Positions 1 to 5,985 of a stretch of DNA of 6,928 nt are shown in pieces. Every line of letters begins with the position of its first letter. Positions within the stretch are counted from its first letter, which is position 1. The translations under genes and the position numbers were made by a program. The notes under the pieces are model-generated. The model worked only from the letters and a program-made list of their open reading frames with translations, made no database searches and was not told the DNA's origin. Source of the stretch: Lishizhenia sp. (GTDB lineage Bacteria; Bacteroidota; Bacteroidia; Flavobacteriales_D; Crocinitomicaceae); contig SKHH01000132.1 in NCBI GenBank assembly GCA_007117055.1, positions 1 through 6,928 of the forward strand, read 5' to 3'.

Positions 1-2271
1 GAGCAAGGATATAACCGCGTGTTAGTAAATGATGAACCTTACACACTTTCTGAATTAGATACTTTTTCCGATTTAACCATTACCGCTATTGCTTTGGTAA
101 TTGACCGAATAAGTGTAGATAGTGAAAGTGATGAAAATAACGCTCGAATTGCTGATTCTGTGCAATTGGCATTTATAGAAGGAAAAGGTGAATGTATAAT
201 TGATTTTCCAAAAGAAAACGAGCAACTTTCTTTTTCCAATCGCTTTGAGTTGGATGGCATGACTTTCACAGAGCCTAGTTTACACTTTTTCACCTTCAAT
301 AACCCCTATGGTGCGTGTCCAACATGTGAAGGTTTTGGAAGTATCATTGGTATTGATGAAAATTTGGTGATTCCAAATCGCAAAATATCTGTGTATGAAG
401 GAGCTGTTGCCCCGTGGAAAGGAGATAAACTCGGCAAATATTTGGATCGTTTCATTCTATCCTCTGCGCATTATAATTTCCCTATTCATCGACCAATAGA
501 GGAGTTAACAGATGAGGAATATCAATTTTTATGGGACGGTGGAGGTAAAATAACAGGGATTAACGCCTTTTTCAAAAAAATCGAAGAAAAGCTATACAAA
601 ATTCACAACCGTGTTTTACTCGCTCGTTATCGCGGGAAAACTACTTGTCCAGATTGCAAAGGTACGCGTTTGAGAAAAGATGCCAATTATGTAAAAATTG
701 ACGGCAAGAGTATGTCGGACATTGTTTTACAAAGCATAACCGATAATCTAGCATTTTTTAATACGATATCGCTAAACGCACACGACCAACAAGTCGCTTC
801 TCGTATTTTAGTAGAAATAAAAAATAGGCTCAATTGGTTAAACGAGGTTGGTCTAGGTTATTTAAGCTTAAATCGCCAAGCAAACTCATTGTCTGGGGGC
901 GAATCACAACGCATCAACCTTGCCACTTCTTTGGGCAGTAGTTTGGTAGGTTCTATGTACATTCTAGACGAACCTAGTATTGGACTCCACCCTAAAGACA
1001 CGCAGCGATTGATTAAAGTATTACACGAACTTAGGGATTTAGGAAATACAGTAATAATTGTTGAGCACGAAGAAGCAATTATGGAAGCAGCCGATGAAAT
1101 AATCGACATTGGTCCAAGAGCAGGAATTCATGGCGGAGAAATCGTTTTCCAAGGAAACCATGCAGAATTAATTCATGCGGACTCTAGTATTACAGCAGAT
1201 TACCTCACCCATCGCAAAGAAATTCCTGTCCCAAAAAAACGCAGAATTGCTCGCGATTTTATACAAATCACGGGAGCATCAGAGCATAACTTAAAAAACA
1301 TTGACGTTCGTTTCCCGCTTCATTCTCTTGTTTGCGTCACTGGCGTTAGTGGATCAGGAAAATCTACGTTGATTTCTTCCATTTTATATCCAGCATTGCG
1401 AAAAAAACTGGGAATACATGGAGACAAAGTTGGTCGCTATAAAGAAATCACAGGAGACTTTTCAGCCATTGAAGCCATTGAGTATATTGATCAAAATCCA
1501 ATTGGTAGATCCTCTAGAAGTAATCCGGTAACTTACGTTAAAGCATTTGATGAAATACGCGAGCTTTTTGCTAGGCAACAAGCTGCTAAAATTCAAGGTA
1601 GAAAAGCCGGTTATTTCAGTTTTAACGTGCCGGGAGGAAGATGCGAAATGTGTGAAGGAGAAGGCATAATAACCGTATCCATGCAATTTATGGCCGATGT
1701 TCACCTTACTTGTGAAGCTTGTAATGGAAAGCGCTATAAATCAGAAGCACTTGAAATTACGTACCGCGATAAAAGCATCGCCGATATCCTCGATATGAAT
1801 ATTGAAAGTGCTTTATCATTTTTTAAAGAAGGAACTTCACGATTAGAGGAAAAAGTAGTTGAAAAAATTCAGCCACTTGTAGACGTTGGTCTCGGATATT
1901 TATCCATGGGGCAGCCCTCCTCTACCCTTTCAGGTGGAGAAGCTCAACGTATCAAATTGGCTTCTTTTTTATCGAAAGGAAACAAATCTCAACCCACCTT
2001 ATTTATCTTTGATGAGCCCACAACAGGATTGCATTTCTACGACATTGAAAAGTTGTTAGACGCTTTTAATAGACTCATTGATGTGGGACATTCGATTGTA
2101 GTGATAGAACACGATATGGATGTCGTAAAATGCGCCGATTATCTTATTGATCTAGGTCCTGTAGGAGGAGAAGAAGGAGGGGCGTTACTTTTCCAAGGAA
2201 AACCCGAGGACTTGATTAACTGTAAAGAAAGTTATACTGCTCATTTTTTGACCCCTAAACTTAACAAGTGA
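1..2271 (+). CDS. uvrA: UvrA, excinuclease ABC subunit A (5'-truncated by window edge)
   Basis: UvrA is the dimeric ABC-type ATPase that finds bulky DNA lesions and loads UvrB in nucleotide excision repair. The frame is open from base 1, so the GTG at 19 is an internal Val, not a start. Numbering from base 1, 756 residues are seen against about 940 in the family; the first Walker A is outside. Residues 1 to about 70 match the end of the UvrB-binding domain, which favours canonical UvrA over UvrA2. Visible motifs are the CPTC half-finger (106-109), a CPDC-x-GTRL segment (216 on), ABC signature LSGGES (297-302), Walker B ILDEPS (321-326), His356, second Walker A GVSGSGKST (448-456), C-terminal zinc finger Cys548/551/571/574, second signature LSGGEA (643-648), FDEPTTG (670-676) and His704. 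Zinc finger 1 lacks its first Cys pair: FELDG stands where E. coli has a CxxC. The identification is very secure. Confidence 0.97.
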   Translation, partial: EQGYNRVLVNDEPYTLSELDTFSDLTITAIALVIDRISVDSESDENNARIADSVQLAFIEGKGECIIDFPKENEQLSFSNRFELDGMTFTEPSLHFFTFNNPYGACPTCEGFGSIIGIDENLVIPNRKISVYEGAVAPWKGDKLGKYLDRFILSSAHYNFPIHRPIEELTDEEYQFLWDGGGKITGINAFFKKIEEKLYKIHNRVLLARYRGKTTCPDCKGTRLRKDANYVKIDGKSMSDIVLQSITDNLAFFNTISLNAHDQQVASRILVEIKNRLNWLNEVGLGYLSLNRQANSLSGGESQRINLATSLGSSLVGSMYILDEPSIGLHPKDTQRLIKVLHELRDLGNTVIIVEHEEAIMEAADEIIDIGPRAGIHGGEIVFQGNHAELIHADSSITADYLTHRKEIPVPKKRRIARDFIQITGASEHNLKNIDVRFPLHSLVCVTGVSGSGKSTLISSILYPALRKKLGIHGDKVGRYKEITGDFSAIEAIEYIDQNPIGRSSRSNPVTYVKAFDEIRELFARQQAAKIQGRKAGYFSFNVPGGRCEMCEGEGIITVSMQFMADVHLTCEACNGKRYKSEALEITYRDKSIADILDMNIESALSFFKEGTSRLEEKVVEKIQPLVDVGLGYLSMGQPSSTLSGGEAQRIKLASFLSKGNKSQPTLFIFDEPTTGLHFYDIEKLLDAFNRLIDVGHSIVVIEHDMDVVKCADYLIDLGPVGGEEGGALLFQGKPEDLINCKESYTAHFLTPKLNK

Positions 2272-2277
2272 CACATA

Positions 2278-2733
2278 ATGGATTTTACCAAAACTCAATT
2301 CGTCGACCATTTAATCGTCCTTCAACAGCAAAACAAAGAAGAATTGAATCGTCATTTTCGTGATTTACAAGAAGCTTTACAGCAAGAACAAAAAAGCACC
2401 GCTGGCGACAAACACGATACAGGGAGAGCAATGATTCATTTGGAACAAGAAAAAATGAGTCGCCAACTTAATGAATTAAAAAAAACTATTCAACAATTAC
2501 ATCAACTAAAACAAAATCAATCTACCCCCGAAATAATTGGTTTTGGTTCATTAATTCAAACAGCAGATCATTATATTTTACTCGGTATAGGTTTGGGAAA
2601 AGTAATATTCGAAAAACACACCATTTTGTGCGTCAGTATGGACGCTCCACTTGCTCAGCAGGTTTTAGGCAAATCTGTGAGAGAAACGTTTATGTTAGCA
2701 GGAAAATCAACAGCTATTTTGTCGGTTTTGTGA
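2278..2733 (+). CDS. GreA/GreB-family transcription elongation factor-like protein
   Basis: The 151-residue protein has the GreA layout and nearly its length (E. coli GreA is 158). Residues 10-80 form a Gln/Glu/Lys-rich helical hairpin. Residues 84-151 form a compact beta-rich domain whose end (DAPLAQQVLGK, 122-132, then a hydrophobic strand) resembles the GreA FKBP-like domain. The hairpin tip reads AGDKHDTGRAM (42-52). Aligned with GreA GDLKEN, Asp44 and Asp47 fall on the acidic pair that GreA inserts into the RNA polymerase secondary channel to stimulate cleavage of backtracked RNA. Family knowledge: such Bacteroidota proteins are often mislabelled '3-oxoacyl-ACP synthase', but no thiolase fold or catalytic Cys-His-His is present. 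The ATG lies 6 bp after the uvrA stop with no Shine-Dalgarno, so co-transcription with uvrA is likely. Whether it cleaves RNA, or only binds polymerase or another partner, is inference. It is too divergent to name greA. Confidence 0.85.
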   Translation: MDFTKTQFVDHLIVLQQQNKEELNRHFRDLQEALQQEQKSTAGDKHDTGRAMIHLEQEKMSRQLNELKKTIQQLHQLKQNQSTPEIIGFGSLIQTADHYILLGIGLGKVIFEKHTILCVSMDAPLAQQVLGKSVRETFMLAGKSTAILSVL

Positions 2734-2765
2734 TATATTATAGTTCTTAACAGAAACTTCGTTCA

Positions 2766-4862
2766 TCACGAAATTTTACTCCAATTGGGTTTAGATTGAA
2801 GTACACGTTTCAATTCCAGTTTAATGCGCTGATAATCAGGTTTTTTTAATTGAGGATCATGCTTTAGTAGGTCCTTGGCTGCATTTCTGGCAGCGCTTAC
2901 AATTTGTCCGTCCCTCGCTAAATCAGCGATATTGAGATTGAGTATGCCACTTTGCTGTGTTCCCATGATATCACCAGGACCACGAATTTCGAGATCTACC
3001 TCGGCAATTTTAAATCCATCATTGGTATTTACCATGGTTTCTAACCTTCTTTTTCCTTCCTTGGAAATTTTGTTACCCGTCATTAAAATACAATACGACT
3101 TCTCCGCTCCACGACCCACTCTTCCTCTTAACTGATGCAACTGAGAAAGTCCAAATTTTTCAGCGCTTTCAATTACCATTACAGAAGCATTTGGAACATT
3201 TACCCCTACTTCAATAACAGTCGTTGCGACCATAATTTGAGTTTCTCCTTTGGCAAATCTTCTCATTTCAAAATCCTTATCCTCTGGTTTCATTTTACCA
3301 TGAACAATACTAACTTGATACGAGGGCTTTGGAAATGCTTTCGAAATCGCTTCAAACCCACTCATTAAATTTTGATAATCTAATGTTTCCGACTCTTCAA
3401 TTAAAGGGTAAACAATATACACTTGTCTTCCGATTGAAATCTCTTTTCGGATGAAATCAAATACTTTAATGCGACTTTTTTCGAAATAATGAACTGTTTG
3501 AATCGGTTTTCGACCCGGTGGTAATTCATCAATCACAGACACATCTAAATCACCGTAAAACGTCATCGCAAGCGTACGAGGAATGGGAGTTGCTGTCATG
3601 ACTAATACATGCGGAGGAAGCGTATTTTTTTTCCATAACCTGGCCCGCTGAGCAACACCAAAACGATGTTGTTCATCAATGACCACAATTCCCAAATTTT
3701 GAAATTTCACTTTTGGTTCTAATAACGCATGTGTTCCTATCAATATCGCAACCTCTCCAGATTCAAGTCCTTCGTGAATCACTTTTCTTTTCGCAGTGCG
3801 CACCGAACCAGTCAAAAGTTCTACACGTAAATTCAACGGCTGAAGCAATTCATGAATTGTTTCAAAATGTTGTTGGGCTAAAATCTCTGTTGGCGCCATA
3901 ATTGCTGCTTGAAATCCATTTCCCACAGCAAATAACATGGACAATAATGCGACTAAAGTTTTACCACTTCCTACGTCCCCTTGCAGCAGGCGGTTCATGT
4001 GTTCACCACTTTTCAAATCACCATAAATTTCTTTAACTACTTTTTTTTGTGCTCCCGTCAATTCAAACGGAATATGTTCATCGTAAAACGTTTGAAAAAC
4101 AGTTCCTGGAGATTTGAAAACAAATCCTTTTTTCTTTCCTGAGCTCCCCATTTTTCGAATAAGTAATTCAAGTTGCAAAAAAAAGAGTTCTTCAAATTTT
4201 AACCTGAATCGTGCTTTTTGTACTGACTCTAAATCATACGGCACATGTAACTGCTTAAATGCCTGATCCCTTCCCATTAATTTATACTGCTGTAAAAAAT
4301 CAATCGGGAAAATTTCGGGTACTTTACATTTGGGGTCTTGGGTCAACTGAAAAGTTAATTTTTCAATTCCTTTGGAATGCAAGCCTTTATTGGACAATTT
4401 TTCTCCACTGTTGTATACCGGTTGCAATCCTTTTTGCGTTGCGACTTCCGCCAATGGTGTAATATCCGGGTGCGGAATATTCCAAACTCCACCATAACGT
4501 TGCGGTTTTCCATACACCTGATAACTCTCCCCTACTTTAATAGCGTTTTTAATCCATGTAACTCCTTTAAACCAAATGAGCTCAAGTGCACCAGAACCAT
4601 CGTTAAAAACAGCTTTCAATCTTTTTTTTCTCCCCACACCTGATTCATGCATTCCAGTGATTTTCCCTTTCAACTGAACATGACCTTCTAAGCCTGTTAA
4701 TTGACCAATTGTATGATATTTAGAGCGATCAATATAACGAAAAGGAAAATGATTGATTAACTCCCAAAAATTGGTGAAACCCATCTCACTTCGCAGTACT
4801 TTTCCTCTTTCGGGACCTACTCCTTTTAAATACTCAATGGGTGTATTAAAAAAATCATTCAC
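2766..4862 (-). CDS. recG: RecG, ATP-dependent DNA helicase for branched DNA
   Basis: RecG is a monomeric superfamily 2 helicase that remodels stalled forks, Holliday junctions and D- or R-loops. All 698 residues are present, a normal length. The N-terminal helical part (TPIEYLKGVGPERG, 7-20) leads to the OB-fold wedge domain (about 55-140). The helicase core shows the Q-like motif FELTGAQ (266-272), Walker A GDVGSGKT (295-302), motif Ia APTEILAQQH (323-332), DEQH box (396-399), TATPIPRT (423-430), motif V ATTVIEVGVNVPNA (546-559) and motif VI QLRGRVGRG (577-585). The RecG-specific translocation region includes EIRGPGDIMGTQQSG (625-639). The start is GTG at 4862-4860; it gives the expected N-terminus, and the in-frame region upstream to a stop at 4955-4953 has no ATG, GTG or TTG. 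No Shine-Dalgarno is seen. The gene converges on the greA-like gene with a 32-bp gap and is divergent from the dehydrogenase gene. Confidence 0.97.
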   Translation of the reverse strand: MNDFFNTPIEYLKGVGPERGKVLRSEMGFTNFWELINHFPFRYIDRSKYHTIGQLTGLEGHVQLKGKITGMHESGVGRKKRLKAVFNDGSGALELIWFKGVTWIKNAIKVGESYQVYGKPQRYGGVWNIPHPDITPLAEVATQKGLQPVYNSGEKLSNKGLHSKGIEKLTFQLTQDPKCKVPEIFPIDFLQQYKLMGRDQAFKQLHVPYDLESVQKARFRLKFEELFFLQLELLIRKMGSSGKKKGFVFKSPGTVFQTFYDEHIPFELTGAQKKVVKEIYGDLKSGEHMNRLLQGDVGSGKTLVALLSMLFAVGNGFQAAIMAPTEILAQQHFETIHELLQPLNLRVELLTGSVRTAKRKVIHEGLESGEVAILIGTHALLEPKVKFQNLGIVVIDEQHRFGVAQRARLWKKNTLPPHVLVMTATPIPRTLAMTFYGDLDVSVIDELPPGRKPIQTVHYFEKSRIKVFDFIRKEISIGRQVYIVYPLIEESETLDYQNLMSGFEAISKAFPKPSYQVSIVHGKMKPEDKDFEMRRFAKGETQIMVATTVIEVGVNVPNASVMVIESAEKFGLSQLHQLRGRVGRGAEKSYCILMTGNKISKEGKRRLETMVNTNDGFKIAEVDLEIRGPGDIMGTQQSGILNLNIADLARDGQIVSAARNAAKDLLKHDPQLKKPDYQRIKLELKRVLQSKPNWSKIS

Positions 4863-4867
4863 AAAGA

Positions 4868-4875
4868 CGAAAATA
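4868..4875 (-). promoter_or_regulatory. Weak candidate -7 element for recG
   Basis: Read on the minus strand this is TATTTTCG, seven of eight matches to the Bacteroidota TAnnTTTG element, ending five bases before the recG GTG. No TTG is found about 20 bp further upstream, so the -33 half is missing. In such AT-rich sequence a match of this quality can arise by chance. Confidence 0.2.
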
Positions 4876-4950
4876 ATAAAAAAGTGGGGTTTAAGATTAG
4901 ATACTTTTATTAATCGTTTGAGTAAATTTTCTTGGCTATCGATTATTCCT

Positions 4951-4969
4951 CTTTAAAAATGTTTTAAGG
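4951..4969. repeat. AT-rich dyad in the recG/dehydrogenase intergenic region
   Basis: CTTTAAAA and TTTTAAGG form an 8-bp stem with one G-T wobble around a 3-base ATG loop. No T-run follows on either strand, so it is not a classical terminator. It sits between the two divergent starts, 89 bp from the recG GTG, and could be a regulatory dyad or chance. Confidence 0.3.
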
Positions 4970-4978
4970 GTGTTTCAC

Positions 4979-4997
4979 ATCACTAGCTTGAAGTGAT
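4979..4997. repeat. Candidate operator: ATCACT-N7-AGTGAT dyad
   Basis: A perfect 6-bp inverted repeat, ATCACT and AGTGAT, is separated by 7 bases (AGCTTGA). The two-turn spacing resembles a site for a dimeric helix-turn-helix regulator. It lies 36 bp upstream of the candidate -33 box of the dehydrogenase gene and 116 bp from the recG start. There is no T-run on either side, which argues against a terminator. No regulator gene is visible in the window. Confidence 0.3.
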
Positions 4998-5033
4998 TAG
5001 TTATTCTCAATTAAGGTTAAAAAACAAAGAATA

Positions 5034-5065
5034 TTTGTTTCCTTCAATCTGTTACATTAACTTTA
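5034..5065 (+). promoter_or_regulatory. Candidate Bacteroidota-type promoter of the dehydrogenase gene
   Basis: TTTG at 5034-5037 serves as the -33 element. A 20-bp spacer leads to TAACTTTA at 5058-5065, which matches TAnnTTTG at all but the last base. The spacing is in the usual range for the Bacteroidota primary sigma factor. The ATG at 5075 begins only nine bases after the -7 element, so the leader would be very short. An overlapping alternative at 5030-5037 (AATATTTG) is a poorer -7 match. Confidence 0.5.
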
Positions 5066-5074
5066 ATCTAAAAA

Positions 5075-5872
5075 ATGAAAATTAAAGATAAGGTTTTCTT
5101 AATTACGGGAGCTGCGAATGGCATAGGTCGCGCCTTAACTATTCAAATAATTAAAAATGGAGGAAAGGTTGTAGTAACAGATATCGATAAAAAAGGAATA
5201 GAAAAAACCATTTCACTCGCTTCGGCAGATTCTAGTAAAACACTTGGAATCGTACTTGATGTTACCAATAAAAAAGAAATCGAATCACTTCCAGAAAAAG
5301 TAATTTCAAATTTTGGACAAATCGACTGCATCATTAACAATGCGGGAATTATTCAACCGTTTGTACCCATAGAAGAATTAGAAGAAAGTAAAACAGAACA
5401 GTTAATGAATATTAATTTTTACGGCACTTATCATTTGACACGTGTTTTTTTGCCTTACTTAAAGAAGCGAGAAGTTGCGAATATTACCAATATCTGTAGC
5501 ATGGGAGGTTTTATCCCTTTTCCAGGTCAATCCGTTTACGGTGCCTCCAAAGCAGCTGTTAAGCTCATGACAGAGGCCTTATATGTAGAACTGCTAGATA
5601 CTAATGTAGAGGTAACATTAATTTTCCCAGGGGCTGTGCGAACAGAAATAATGAAAAATTCTGGTTTAAAAGTAATAGCTAAAAATTCGGATATGGAAAA
5701 CAAAAGCATTACGGCCGAAAATGCAGCGCAACAAATTGTTCAAGCTATTGTAAAAGGTCGATTTAAGGTAATGGTTGGAAAAGATGCTAAAATGCTTAAC
5801 TTTTTATATCGTTTAGCGCCTACATGGGCATCGAAATTGATTGCAAAACAAATGAAGGTAATGTCCAACTAA
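5075..5872 (+). CDS. Short-chain dehydrogenase/reductase (SDR), probably NAD(H)-dependent
   Basis: This is a classical SDR of 265 residues, a cytoplasmic Rossmann-fold oxidoreductase acting on an alcohol or carbonyl substrate that the sequence does not reveal. Visible motifs are the nucleotide-binding TGAANGIG (11-18), Asp36 at the end of strand beta-2 (which favours NAD(H) over NADP(H)), Asp62-Val63, NNAG (88-91), and the complete catalytic tetrad Asn114, Ser142, Tyr155 and Lys159 (YxxxK). FPGAVRTE (184-191) follows the active site as usual. The tail (about 229-265) is a basic, partly hydrophobic helical extension that may cover the substrate pocket or touch a membrane. The ATG chosen gives the standard start just before beta-1. 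The upstream sequence is A-rich with no Shine-Dalgarno. The gene stands alone, divergent from recG, and 113 bp separate it from the protease gene. There is no sign of a FabG-type fatty-acid operon. Family assignment is firm; substrate is unknown. Confidence 0.93.
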   Translation: MKIKDKVFLITGAANGIGRALTIQIIKNGGKVVVTDIDKKGIEKTISLASADSSKTLGIVLDVTNKKEIESLPEKVISNFGQIDCIINNAGIIQPFVPIEELEESKTEQLMNINFYGTYHLTRVFLPYLKKREVANITNICSMGGFIPFPGQSVYGASKAAVKLMTEALYVELLDTNVEVTLIFPGAVRTEIMKNSGLKVIAKNSDMENKSITAENAAQQIVQAIVKGRFKVMVGKDAKMLNFLYRLAPTWASKLIAKQMKVMSN

Positions 5873-5948
5873 ATCATTCTTATTCAATTTGAAAGTTGGT
5901 TTGAAAAATGACATACATGCACCTTTTGTGATATTTAAAATAAAAACT

Positions 5949-5980
5949 TTTTAAAAGCCTATTTATATTTCGTACATTTG
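5949..5980 (+). promoter_or_regulatory. Candidate promoter of the site-2 protease gene
   Basis: TACATTTG at 5973-5980 is a perfect match to the TAnnTTTG -7 element. Twenty bases upstream lies TTTT at 5949-5952, an imperfect -33 element (TTTG expected). The element ends five bases before the ATG at 5986, so initiation at the usual distance would fall at or next to the start codon and give a leaderless or nearly leaderless transcript. The sequence up to the dehydrogenase stop at 5872 shows no clear terminator. Confidence 0.5.
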
Positions 5981-5985
5981 AATAT

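Noticed and set aside
19..21. GTG as the start of uvrA
   Set aside because: The frame stays open and UvrA-like upstream to base 1 (EQGYNR), and a start here would remove the first ATP-binding half. The gene is cut by the window edge.
39..299. Minus-strand open frame of 86 codons inside uvrA
   Set aside because: It lies wholly antisense to strongly conserved UvrA coding sequence and shows a Ser/Lys-rich composition typical of a reverse-frame shadow. The same applies to 858-1109 and 1462-1704.
2278..2733. 3-oxoacyl-ACP synthase label for the small gene after uvrA
   Set aside because: The protein is a 151-residue coiled coil plus small domain with no thiolase fold or catalytic Cys. It matches the GreA/GreB layout instead.
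2875..3901. Several plus-strand open frames of 62-86 codons antisense to recG
   Set aside because: All overlap conserved RecG helicase motifs on the other strand, show no family resemblance, and have no start context. The frames at 4259-4643 are rejected for the same reasons.
4753..4956. Plus-strand frame of 67 codons crossing the recG start
   Set aside because: More than half is antisense to the RecG N-terminus and the rest is low-complexity intergenic sequence. No domain or promoter supports it.
5888..5906. Direct repeat TTTGAAA spaced 12 bp after the dehydrogenase gene
   Set aside because: It is two short AT-rich copies only, with no further unit and no link to a known element. Chance is the simplest explanation.
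5947..5957. CTTTTTAAAAG near-palindrome as a terminator for the dehydrogenase gene
   Set aside because: There is no room for a hairpin loop of normal size and no GC stem. It overlaps the candidate -33 region of the next gene.
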